From assembly GCF_033708015.1 (NCBI RefSeq), contig NZ_CP137920.1:3410001-3474000 (forward strand): a DNA stretch of 64,000 bases. The letters are read 5' to 3'. Below, piece by piece: positions 1-7,860 of the stretch. Within the stretch, counting starts at the first letter, position 1, and every line of letters begins with the position of its first letter. The position numbers and the translations under genes were made by a program. This DNA is from Proteus vulgaris (GTDB lineage Bacteria > Pseudomonadota > Gammaproteobacteria > Enterobacterales > Enterobacteriaceae). The notes beneath the pieces are model-generated. The model was not told the DNA's origin, ran no database searches, and saw only the letters and a program-made list of their open reading frames with translations.

Positions 1-344
1 GAAAAGGCGTCGCCACTGCATTTGGTGCTATTGCTGCCATTGGCTGGGATTTAAGTGGTCTTATCGCAGGAACGTGGTTACTCACCGTCTTACTGAGTGG
101 CTATTCATCGCTTGGTGCGATTATCAGCGCACTGCTTGCCCCTTTTTACGTCTGGTGGTTTAAACCAGAATTCACTTATCCCGTCGCGTTATTATCATGC
201 CTTGTACTTTACCGTCATCATGACAATATTCAACGTTTATGGCGTGGCCAAGAAAGTCGTATCTGGCATAAATTGAAGAAAAAAACCGAAAAAACAGAAA
301 AAGAGATCATTCAAGAAGCGAAAGAGCAAGAAAAAGAAGATTAA
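1..344 (+). CDS. plsY: Glycerol-3-phosphate acyltransferase PlsY, C-terminal part
   Basis: Only the last 113 residues are in the window; the reading frame enters at base 3 and stops at 342-344. PlsY is the inner-membrane enzyme that moves an acyl group from acyl-phosphate to glycerol-3-phosphate, the first step of phospholipid synthesis. The visible part starts with the glycine-rich KGVATAFG motif of the third conserved PlsY block, continues through two hydrophobic segments, and ends in a charged Lys/Glu tail that is longer than a minimal PlsY end. In E. coli plsY also lies close to tsaD, separated by the ttd tartrate genes, so the neighbourhood supports the call. Truncation is due only to the window edge. 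Confidence 0.92.
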   Translation, partial: KGVATAFGAIAAIGWDLSGLIAGTWLLTVLLSGYSSLGAIISALLAPFYVWWFKPEFTYPVALLSCLVLYRHHDNIQRLWRGQESRIWHKLKKKTEKTEKEIIQEAKEQEKED

Positions 345-400
345 TCGCCTTTACCCCAAAGCTCAACTAGCTCTGATATAGGTTGGCAACTTTTAGGTAT

Positions 401-435
401 AAAACGCTCGATAAATCTCATCGAGCGTTTTATGG
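401..435 (+). terminator. Hairpin terminator after plsY
   Basis: Perfect 11-bp arms AAAACGCTCGA (401-411) and TCGAGCGTTTT (421-431) enclose a 9-base loop. The arms end in a short T run and the site is 57 bases past the plsY stop. Confidence 0.8.
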
Positions 436-586
436 TTTAATGATAAGTAAGATCATTTCTTTATTTGGTCAACAACGCCCAATTTAAAGTCAAGGGAATT
501 ATCGCGTTGACTTACTCGTTTTATTACATTCTCCAATTGTAGATTGGAAAAATATCCATCTTATTTAAAACGGATCAGTCAGAATA

Positions 587-622
587 AAAAAGCACCTATT
601 CAATTAATAGGTGTTTTTTCTC
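587..622. terminator. Second hairpin, probably bidirectional terminator
   Basis: Arms CACCTATT (593-600) and AATAGGTG (606-613) close a 5-base loop. The hairpin is flanked by an A run on the left and TTTTTT on the right, so it could stop transcription from either side. Confidence 0.65.
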
Positions 623-903
623 TTCAAAACAAATTGAACTAATCATCTCTAGTTTAAATTGCAATTAATAGTCAATTAAATAATATTCATAATAATATTA
701 CCTAAAATAAATATATCATTTTTATTAAAATAGAATTAATTATATAAGTTAATTAAAAAAAATAATTAATCTTAATTAATATCGTTCATTAAAAATCATA
801 AGAAAACATTATAGAAATCATAAAATTAAATACAAAATACAACTATTAGATTATATCAACCTCGAGTTTATTAAAAATAAATTACTTGAATATCTATCAA
901 CTT

Positions 904-925
904 ATGCCTATTAATTAATAGGCAT
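904..925. promoter_or_regulatory. Perfect 22-base palindrome ahead of the rraA-like gene
   Basis: The left arm ATGCCTATTAA (904-914) is followed directly by its exact reverse complement TTAATAGGCAT (915-925), 46 bases before the chosen start of the next gene. A CAAAAAAAC string follows. It could be a repressor operator or a leader hairpin; the absence of a loop favours a protein-binding site. This is inference only. Confidence 0.45.
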
Positions 926-971
926 CAAAAAAACAAAAATCATTTCAATATTCATTTTGTTGGAGCTACCC

Positions 972-1670
972 ATGCTTGCAAAAATAGATAAAAGTATTAT
1001 TGATTCAATAAAAAAAATGAAATTAAGCACATCAACACTCGTTGATATTCTTGATGGGTTAGGAAAAACAACGGTTTTAAACAGCCAATTAAAAATTATT
1101 AATAAAGAGGATTTTTATTCTGTTGCTCAGGCTTATACCGTTCAATGGAAATTAATAAGAAAACAGAAATCTATCTTAGAAAAACAGCCCTCAACTTGGG
1201 AGCAAGTAAGCCCTTTTCTCGTTCCTGAATTAACAGAGGCCAAAGGATTAATCTATATTGCCGGCGGCTATGAATTAATTACAGAGGCGGCTCTTGCGGG
1301 TGGAATGAGTTGTACTTATTTTGAGAAGCTCGGATTTGAAGCCGTTATTCTCGGAGGAGCTGTACGCGATAAAAATGAACTGATGGATTTAACAATACCC
1401 GTTATTGCCACTAATCTTACTCCCACAGATACACAAGGAGCCTACCTTGTGAGTGAGACCGGAACTCATTGCACAATTGAATATTCAACGATTTATAGTG
1501 GCGATCTCGTCGTTTCAGATCCTAATGGCACCGTAATTATTCCTCTAGATCTCATTGAGAGCGTACTACAAAAAGCAAAAAAAATTCATCGCATTGAAAG
1601 CAGTATGATAAAAAAAATCAAGCAAGGGGAACGCTTACCTGAGCTAATTAACACAACTGGTCGTATATAA
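972..1670 (+). CDS. RraA-like / HMG-aldolase-fold protein
   Basis: The 232-residue protein belongs to the RraA / dimethylmenaquinone-methyltransferase-like fold. That family includes the RNase E inhibitor RraA, 4-hydroxy-4-methyl-2-oxoglutarate aldolases and related oxaloacetate decarboxylases. Visible family signs are an N-terminal STLVDILDGLGK block (about 20-31), GGAVRD (128-133), whose Arg-Asp pair lies at the substrate/metal site, and GDLVVSDPNGTVIIP (177-191). Start: the longest frame opens with TTG at 957, but the ATG at 972 has GGAG six bases upstream and is preferred. It is the first gene of a tight set with a prephenate-decarboxylase-like gene, a cupin and a DAHP synthase. An aldolase or decarboxylase acting on a keto acid of that pathway is more likely than RNase E control, but this is inference. 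Confidence 0.8.
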   Translation: MLAKIDKSIIDSIKKMKLSTSTLVDILDGLGKTTVLNSQLKIINKEDFYSVAQAYTVQWKLIRKQKSILEKQPSTWEQVSPFLVPELTEAKGLIYIAGGYELITEAALAGGMSCTYFEKLGFEAVILGGAVRDKNELMDLTIPVIATNLTPTDTQGAYLVSETGTHCTIEYSTIYSGDLVVSDPNGTVIIPLDLIESVLQKAKKIHRIESSMIKKIKQGERLPELINTTGRI

Positions 1671-1685
1671 TTGAGGCATCATAAA

Positions 1686-2210
1686 ATGATAAATATTCAT
1701 ACATTAGGGCCTTCTGGAACAAACTGTGAAAAGGCTGCACACTACTGGTTAAATAAAAATAATCGACAAGGTAATATTATTCTTCACCCTACGCTAGAAA
1801 CAGCAGTGAAAGAAATGGATAACAGTTCAAATAGTGTTTTGTTAGGTTGTATTGTTTATCCCTATTTACATAATATCGTTTTTAGCAATCTTTCATTTAT
1901 CAAATTAACCGATTGCTTTGTTATGGACACCCATAATATGTTATTTGCCAGTCGATTTAATAATATTAATGAGATAAAAAAATTAGGCTCTCACCCTGCG
2001 CCTAAAGATCTATTTAAAAAAATAAAAGAACTCGATAATATAGAGAAGTTATTATTTAATTCAAATAGTGAAGCAGCTCTCCAATGTAGTTTAGGTAATG
2101 TTGATGGTTGTATTACAACTTTAAACGCAGCTGAAAAACACCATTTAAACATTCTCTCTGATTTTGGCCCTATTCCTATGGGGTTTTCAATTCATTCTAA
2201 ATTAATTTAA
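1686..2210 (+). CDS. BacA-like prephenate decarboxylase homologue
   Basis: The 174-residue protein carries the ligand-binding blocks of the prephenate dehydratase fold: TLGPSGT (6-12), SHPAP (102-106), NSNSEAA (125-131) and IPMGFSI (163-169). It ends where true dehydratases have their catalytic Thr-Arg-Phe (TRF) motif, which is missing here, and it has no ACT regulatory domain. The same layout, including TLGPEGT, SHPSP, NSTSQAA and IPMSWSL, is what I recall for Bacillus BacA. BacA decarboxylates prephenate without aromatisation to dihydro-hydroxyphenylpyruvate in bacilysin synthesis. Start: TTG at 1671 opens the frame, but the ATG at 1686 has GAGG nine bases upstream. The gene begins 15 bases after the rraA-like stop. 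Substrate is inferred from the family and from the neighbouring cupin and DAHP synthase. Confidence 0.75.
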   Translation: MINIHTLGPSGTNCEKAAHYWLNKNNRQGNIILHPTLETAVKEMDNSSNSVLLGCIVYPYLHNIVFSNLSFIKLTDCFVMDTHNMLFASRFNNINEIKKLGSHPAPKDLFKKIKELDNIEKLLFNSNSEAALQCSLGNVDGCITTLNAAEKHHLNILSDFGPIPMGFSIHSKLI

Positions 2211-2284
2211 TTCAGTTTTTTATTATAAAAAATTTATATTTAAATTAATTATTAACTTGTTTATTTAATAATGAGGCTATCAAT

Positions 2285-2683
2285 ATGAGTTTATATTTAT
2301 CTAATGAAATGATCTCTTACGATATGGATTTGAATAGAAATGAAGGTGAAGAAAGTAAAATCCAAGCTAAGTTTATTCATGGAACTGATTTTACAATTGC
2401 ATTTTGGACATTTAAACCTAATGCCGTTATCCCTGAGCATAAACACGAGCATGAGACTGCAACAACAATATTAAAGGGTTCACTCAAACTCACTGTTAAT
2501 GATCGCATCGTATATTTACATGCAGGTGACTCTTTTATTATTCCCTCTTGGGCGATTCATCACGCTATTGCACTAGAGCCTTCTGAAGTTATTGATGTGT
2601 ATACCCCAGTAAGAGAAGACTATGTCGCAAGACAAAATGGCATTATCAAAACCTATTTAGAGACCTCTCAACCACAAGAATAA
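2285..2683 (+). CDS. Small single-domain cupin
   Basis: The 132-residue protein is a single cupin barrel. Motif 1 carries HKHEHE (52-57) and motif 2 is GDSFIIPSWAIHH (81-93), giving a likely metal site of two histidines from HxH, a Glu and a C-terminal His. The start ATG has GAGG eight bases upstream. In bacilysin synthesis the partner of BacA is the double-cupin BacB, which isomerises the dihydro-hydroxyphenylpyruvate product. A one-domain cupin beside a BacA-like gene could do the same, but a generic dioxygenase or isomerase role cannot be excluded. It lies 74 bases after the BacA-like gene and 59 bases before the DAHP synthase. Confidence 0.78.
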   Translation: MSLYLSNEMISYDMDLNRNEGEESKIQAKFIHGTDFTIAFWTFKPNAVIPEHKHEHETATTILKGSLKLTVNDRIVYLHAGDSFIIPSWAIHHAIALEPSEVIDVYTPVREDYVARQNGIIKTYLETSQPQE

Positions 2684-2688
2684 GCGTG

Positions 2689-2717
2689 TAGCGAGGCTTA
2701 ATCCTCGCTTATCTTTT
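2689..2717 (+). terminator. Weak hairpin between cupin and DAHP synthase genes
   Basis: Arms AGCGAGG (2690-2696) and CCTCGCT (2703-2709) enclose a 6-base loop and are followed by a broken T tract. It may reduce rather than stop read-through into the next gene. Confidence 0.45.
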
Positions 2718-2742
2718 CTCGTTAGTTATAGGAGTACTCGCA

Positions 2743-4155
2743 ATGCTTAGCACTTATGATATTGATGTTTTGACTGGACGTAATGATAAAGCACACCAAT
2801 TCGCTAACAATAAGCTATTAAATAATGTGGTTCCATTATCATGGCGACCTTCATCGTGGAAGGCATTACCGTCCAAACAACTACCAGAATATCCCGATAT
2901 TCATGCACTGACTTATTGCCAAGAAAAATTAAAAAACAGTCCACCGTTAGTTCTAGCATCAGAAATAAGAGAATTTAAAAATTTATTAAAACTAGTAGCG
3001 AAAGGAGAAGCTTTTCTCCTTCAGGGGGGGGATTGCGCAGAATCTTTTGATAATTGCCAATCAACTATTATTCGAGATTTAACCTTTACCTTGGCACAAA
3101 TGTCTGCATTGATAGAGCAATCAACCGGATTACCTGTGATAAAGTTGGCACGTATCGCGGGTCAATATGCCAAGCCTCGTAGCCAGCCTTTTGAAACACA
3201 AAACGGCTTAACCTTACCCAGCTATCGCGGTGAAATCATTAATGGTTTAGATTTCTCAACCAAAAGCAGAGAGCCTGAACCCTTAAGAATGATCACGGCT
3301 TATCATCATTCTGCGGTCACATTAAATTTGTTACGAGCAATGAATTGTACTCAATATGCGAGGCATAAAAACGCACTAGAGATTAAAACCTACCCAGGTT
3401 CAACAGAGCCAGCTCACTATTCTAATTTATTGGAGCAACTCTATCATTCTCAGCAATATATTATCAATAAATGTCCCGATACTTCCTCCTATTATATCAG
3501 CCATGAAGCATTACTTTTACATTATGAAGAGGCAATGAGCCGCCAAGATTCTGAAGATAATAAATGGTATAACTGCTCAGCGCACATGGTTTGGGTTGGA
3601 GAAAGAACAACCGATATTGATCACGCTCATATTGAATATCTTCGCGGGATAGAAAATCCTATTGGTATAAAATGTAGTTCAAGAATGTCAGGCGAAAAAC
3701 TTATTTCGCTTATTGATAGGCTAAATCCTGAAAATGAAGTAGGTAAAATCATTTTAATTGTACGAATGGGAAAAGATGCCATTCATTCTCATCTACCTGA
3801 ATTGGTTAAAGCCATACAACATCATCATCGTTCTGTTATCTGGCTTATTGATCCTATGCATGGCAATACACAGTCTACAAGCGCAGGTATCAAGACTCGC
3901 CATTTTCCTGATATTGCCTCAGAAACTCGTGCTTTTATTCATATTCTTCATGATATGGGGATTCAGGCAGGAGGAATACATTTAGAAATGACAGGACAGG
4001 AAGTCACGGAATGCACAGGTGGATTACAACAAATTAATCCTACAGACTTAAGTCATGGGTACCAAACGTTATGTGATCCTCGACTTAATCGAACACAATC
4101 ATTAGAACTTGCTTTTCTTGTAGGACAACACTGGACAACAATGTCTTATAGCTAA
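2743..4155 (+). CDS. Class II (plant/phenazine-type) DAHP synthase
   Basis: The 470-residue enzyme would condense phosphoenolpyruvate and erythrose-4-phosphate into DAHP, the entry to the shikimate pathway. Class II signs are GGDCAESF (95-102), RIAGQYAKPRS (137-147), a GERTTDIDHAH block near 285, DPMHGNT, GGIHLEMTGQEVTECTGG and CDPRLN near the end. The length suits the class. SD GGAG lies eight bases before the ATG. Enterobacteria normally use class I AroF/G/H; an extra class II enzyme beside secondary-metabolism genes usually supplies that pathway free of feedback control (general knowledge, for example phenazine PhzC). Odd point: a run of eight G at 3024-3031 encodes the first Gly-Gly of GGDCAESF and is preceded by an 8-bp hairpin at 3002-3021. 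Confidence 0.9.
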   Translation: MLSTYDIDVLTGRNDKAHQFANNKLLNNVVPLSWRPSSWKALPSKQLPEYPDIHALTYCQEKLKNSPPLVLASEIREFKNLLKLVAKGEAFLLQGGDCAESFDNCQSTIIRDLTFTLAQMSALIEQSTGLPVIKLARIAGQYAKPRSQPFETQNGLTLPSYRGEIINGLDFSTKSREPEPLRMITAYHHSAVTLNLLRAMNCTQYARHKNALEIKTYPGSTEPAHYSNLLEQLYHSQQYIINKCPDTSSYYISHEALLLHYEEAMSRQDSEDNKWYNCSAHMVWVGERTTDIDHAHIEYLRGIENPIGIKCSSRMSGEKLISLIDRLNPENEVGKIILIVRMGKDAIHSHLPELVKAIQHHHRSVIWLIDPMHGNTQSTSAGIKTRHFPDIASETRAFIHILHDMGIQAGGIHLEMTGQEVTECTGGLQQINPTDLSHGYQTLCDPRLNRTQSLELAFLVGQHWTTMSYS

Positions 4156-4172
4156 CTCTAAAATAATGAGAT

Positions 4173-4212
4173 AAAAAAGCGCTTTGATAACATACCAAAG
4201 CGCTCCATCTTT
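4173..4212. terminator. Terminator shared by DAHP synthase and tsaD
   Basis: Arms AGCGCTTTG (4178-4186) and CAAAGCGCT (4196-4204) enclose a 9-base loop. Six A at 4173-4178 give a U run for leftward tsaD transcription; rightward the tail is weaker (CCATCTTT). Confidence 0.8.
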
Positions 4213-4235
4213 GAATTATTTTTAGCTTATTACGA

Positions 4236-5255
4236 TTAACGTGTTAATGCAGGTAATTCCGCTAAAGGCCAACGTGGTCTTACTGTCACACTTAACGGGC
4301 CTTCAGTACCGCCTTTAAAGCGGATCATGCCTGCTAGTGCAATCATTGCACCATTATCAGTACACAATTCAGGGCGCGCATAAAAAACTTCACCGTCTAA
4401 TTGTTTCATTACGGTTTCCATTTTTGCACGCAATGTACGGTTAGCACTGACACCTCCCGCCATCACTAAACGTTTAAAACCAGTTTGTTCTAACGCTCTA
4501 CGACATTTTATCGCCAGCGTATCAACAACCGCATCTTCAAATGCACGAGCAATATCCGCGCGAGTTTGGTCTGAATCATCATTTTGACGGATAGTATTCG
4601 CCGCAAAAGTTTTTAAACCTGAGAAACTAAAATCAAGTCCAGGTCTGTCGGTCATTGGACGAGGAAAAACAAAGCGACCTTCTGTACCTTGTTGTGCCAT
4701 TTTCGATAATACTGGACCGCCAGGGTAATCTAATCCCAACAATTTTGCCGTTTTATCAAAAGCTTCACCAGCAGCATCATCAATAGATTCACCTAATAAG
4801 GTGTATTCGCCAATTCCCGTCACACTAATTAACTGTGTATGCCCACCAGAAACCAGAAGTGCGACAAATGGAAATTCAGGTGTTTTCTCTTCAAGCATAG
4901 GTGCCAATAAATGGCCTTCCATATGGTGAACAGGGATCGCAGGAACATCCCACGCAAAAGCTAATGAACGTCCAATAGTTGCGCCTACAAGCAACGCGCC
5001 AACAAGACCAGGGCCAGCGGTATAAGCAACCGCATCAATATCTTGTGCCGTAAGATTTGCTTCTTTTAGTGCCGCTTGAATAAGCGGTACTGTTTTACGG
5101 ATATGATCCCGTGAAGCAAGCTCAGGAACGACACCACCATAATCAGCGTGCAGTTTAATTTGGCTATAAAGTTGATTCGCTAATAGACCGGCTTTATCAT
5201 CGTAAATTGCGATACCGGTTTCATCGCAAGATGTTTCAATACCTAAAACTCGCAT
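4236..5255 (-). CDS. tsaD: tRNA N6-adenosine threonylcarbamoyltransferase TsaD
   Basis: The 339-residue protein transfers threonylcarbamoyl from TC-AMP to A37 of ANN-decoding tRNAs, in complex with TsaB and TsaE. It begins with the Kae1/YgjD signature [10 protein letters not shown] (5-14), has the metal-binding histidines H111 and H115 in HHMEGH, and the nucleotide-binding VSGGHTQL and [10 protein letters not shown] blocks. The length is typical. It is divergent from rpsU with a 342-base gap, the same arrangement as in E. coli. Confidence 0.97.
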   Translation of the reverse strand: MRVLGIETSCDETGIAIYDDKAGLLANQLYSQIKLHADYGGVVPELASRDHIRKTVPLIQAALKEANLTAQDIDAVAYTAGPGLVGALLVGATIGRSLAFAWDVPAIPVHHMEGHLLAPMLEEKTPEFPFVALLVSGGHTQLISVTGIGEYTLLGESIDDAAGEAFDKTAKLLGLDYPGGPVLSKMAQQGTEGRFVFPRPMTDRPGLDFSFSGLKTFAANTIRQNDDSDQTRADIARAFEDAVVDTLAIKCRRALEQTGFKRLVMAGGVSANRTLRAKMETVMKQLDGEVFYARPELCTDNGAMIALAGMIRFKGGTEGPLSVTVRPRWPLAELPALTR

Positions 5256-5494
5256 GACGCTTCCAAATTCTTCTTCGCGGACCCGCGTAATAAATCAATT
5301 GTACCATTATTTCGATGATTTTATACGCCTTCAACACATCTTTTACATACCAGCATGTGACAAATTCCTTTTTCTGTTCTATAATTATCCACCTATTTTA
5401 AATGATTTAAATGTGTGGTTAGCGATTTTCGCTTTTCGTGTTCTCCCCAAAAAGACACAAAAGTGAGAGTTTGCGTTTCAATTTTGTGCATCTC

Positions 5495-5524
5495 TTTACA
5501 AAGTGCCCTGCTTTGAAGTAAAAT
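5495..5524 (+). promoter_or_regulatory. Promoter of the rpsU-dnaG-rpoD operon
   Basis: TTTACA (5495-5500) and TAAAAT (5519-5524) are spaced by 18 bases, about 70 bases before the rpsU start. The rest of the 5256-5597 gap shows no other clear signal. Confidence 0.6.
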
Positions 5525-5585
5525 TCCGCACCATTTTAAATGTCGGCTGGCTAAAATAATGCCAGCGCAAACCGATTTCTATTGA

Positions 5586-5813
<228 letters not shown>

Positions 5814-5865
5814 TATTTTGCGGCTTATACCGCAACGTATGCAGACACTGTAGTCGCAGTTAAAG

Positions 5866-5896
5866 GCCGTGCTTTCTTCTGAGAGCGCGGCTTATT
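5866..5896 (+). terminator. Internal partial terminator between rpsU and dnaG
   Basis: Arms GCCGTGCT (5866-5873) and AGCGCGGC (5884-5891) pair with one G-U and a 10-base loop. The position matches the internal T1 terminator known in E. coli, which lowers dnaG expression relative to rpsU. A smaller hairpin TTGCGG/CCGCAA lies at 5818-5835. Confidence 0.6.
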
Positions 5897-5925
5897 CTCG
5901 TTCAACAACAGGCGTAAAAGGGCTT

Positions 5926-7674
5926 ATGGCTGGACGAATTCCACGTTCATTTATTAATGATTTGCTAGCTCGAACCGATATCATCGATCTTATCGACGCT
6001 CGCGTGCCGTTAAAAAAACAAGGCAAAAATCATTCAGCGTGTTGTCCGTTTCATAATGAAAAAACGCCCTCTTTCACAGTAAATAGCGACAAACAGTTTT
6101 ACCACTGTTTTGGTTGCGGTGCGCATGGCAATGCTATTGATTTTTTGATGAATTACGACAGGCTCGATTTTGTCGAAACCATTGAAGAGTTAGCAGCAAT
6201 GCATGGGTTAGAAGTTCCTTATGAATCAGGAACCGGCAGTAGCCCTATTGAACGACATATAAGACAAAATCTCTATCAAGTGATGGAGAAATTGAATCAG
6301 TATTATAGTAGTGCTCTTAATAAACCTGATGCACAGGAAGCAAGAAACTACCTTGCGCATCGTGGGCTGAGTGAAGATATTATTACCCGCTTTTCTATTG
6401 GATTTGTACCAACAGGTTGGGATAACGTCCTAAAACGTTTTGGTCAAAATGCCGATAATAAAGCCTTACTTATTGAAGCGGGTATGGTAATAACGAACGA
6501 TAATGGTCGCACTTATGATCGTTTTCGCCAACGAGTCATGTTTCCTATCCGAGATAGACGTGGTCGTGTTATTGCCTTTGGTGGACGCGTTTTAGGTGAT
6601 GATTTACCTAAATACTTAAACTCCCCAGAAACAGAGATATTCCATAAGGGACGTCAACTTTACGGACTTTATGAAGCGCAACAATCTAATAATAACGTCA
6701 CAAAGCTATTAGTTGTTGAAGGTTATATGGATGTTGTGGCATTAGCGCAGTTTGGTATTGATTATGCCGTTGCCTCATTAGGAACCTCCACCACAGCAGA
6801 ACATATCCAGTTGCTCTTTCGGACAACGGATAACATTATTTGCTGCTATGATGGAGATAGAGCTGGACGTGATGCCGCATGGCGAGCATTAGAAACCGCC
6901 CTTCCTTTTTTAAATGATGGCCGCTCTTTACGTTTTATGTTTTTACCCGAAGGTGATGATCCCGATTCATTGGTTCGTCGTGAAGGTAAAGAGGCTTTTG
7001 AAAAACGTATGGAACAAGCGCATTCATTATCAGAATTTTTATTTGATTCGCTCGTTCCTCAAGTGGATCTGAGTACTCAAGAAGGCAATGGGAAGCTATA
7101 TAGTTTAGCCAGACCATTAATAGATAAGATCCCAAGTGAAACTTTACGTCTATATTTATTAAGAGAGCTTGGAAGCTTAACGGGAAATCCCGATATTGAG
7201 CAGATGGATCGTTTATTTGGTAGAGCGCCGGTTAACCACGAATTATCGTATCAACCGACAAAATTGCGCACAACACCAATGCGTATATTGATTGCCCTGC
7301 TGATACAAAATCCAGAATTCTCTAAATTAGTGCCCCCTCTTGAGGGATTAAATACAGAAAAAATTGCAGGTCTATCACTTTTTATTGAATTAGTTTCTGT
7401 TTGCCAAGCACAACCCGGTCTGAATACAGGACAGATTATCGAACTCTATCGAGAGAATAAATTCGGTAAACAGCTTGAAAAATTGGCAATGTGGAACGAT
7501 ATAGATATAGATGAGATCGCAGAGAAAACCTTTACAGACACGTTAGATCATCTTTTTTTAACTGCAATGGACGAACGTTTAAACGCGCTTATTGCGAAAG
7601 AGAGAACAGAAGGTCTGACGCAAGATGAACGCGAAGAAGTCCAATTGATAATACAGGCACGCGTTAAAAAGTAA
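5926..7674 (+). CDS. dnaG: DNA primase
   Basis: The 582-residue primase makes RNA primers for replication and docks on DnaB helicase through its C-terminal domain. The CHC2 zinc finger uses C40, H43 and the FGCG cysteines near 61 and 64. The TOPRIM core carries VVEGYMDVVAL (about 265) and DGDRAGRDA (about 310). Start: an in-frame GTG lies at 5869, but the ATG at 5926 gives the conserved N-terminus MAGRIPRSFINDLLARTD. The SD (AAGGG) is only about three bases away, which fits the known poor translation of dnaG in this operon. Confidence 0.97.
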   Translation: MAGRIPRSFINDLLARTDIIDLIDARVPLKKQGKNHSACCPFHNEKTPSFTVNSDKQFYHCFGCGAHGNAIDFLMNYDRLDFVETIEELAAMHGLEVPYESGTGSSPIERHIRQNLYQVMEKLNQYYSSALNKPDAQEARNYLAHRGLSEDIITRFSIGFVPTGWDNVLKRFGQNADNKALLIEAGMVITNDNGRTYDRFRQRVMFPIRDRRGRVIAFGGRVLGDDLPKYLNSPETEIFHKGRQLYGLYEAQQSNNNVTKLLVVEGYMDVVALAQFGIDYAVASLGTSTTAEHIQLLFRTTDNIICCYDGDRAGRDAAWRALETALPFLNDGRSLRFMFLPEGDDPDSLVRREGKEAFEKRMEQAHSLSEFLFDSLVPQVDLSTQEGNGKLYSLARPLIDKIPSETLRLYLLRELGSLTGNPDIEQMDRLFGRAPVNHELSYQPTKLRTTPMRILIALLIQNPEFSKLVPPLEGLNTEKIAGLSLFIELVSVCQAQPGLNTGQIIELYRENKFGKQLEKLAMWNDIDIDEIAEKTFTDTLDHLFLTAMDERLNALIAKERTEGLTQDEREEVQLIIQARVKK

Positions 7675-7860
7675 ACACAGAATTAAGATTAAAAACACGG
7701 CTTAATTGCCGCTATCGGTAGGTACTAAAAACCTACATTTGCTACGCTGAGGGGATCGTAGCAATCGACAATGAAAATGCCCCTCCGTAGTTATTGTTGG
7801 CTAAACAGTTATCGCCGACCGACACCAACCCAAATTACTTTGAAGTGTGGATACCGTCTT

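Larger units (their letters stand above)
345..971. other. Gene-free AT-rich spacer between plsY and the rraA-like gene
   Basis: No credible coding frame is seen. It holds the two hairpins at 401-435 and 587-622 and, from about 640 on, a very AT-rich stretch ending in a 22-base palindrome at 904-925. The promoter of the downstream gene set should lie in 640-950, but many TATAAT-like strings make a single choice unsafe. Confidence 0.6.

Noticed and set aside
5254..5466. 70-codon frame in the tsaD-rpsU gap
   Set aside because: It overlaps the tsaD start, lacks an SD and gives a low-complexity aromatic-rich peptide.
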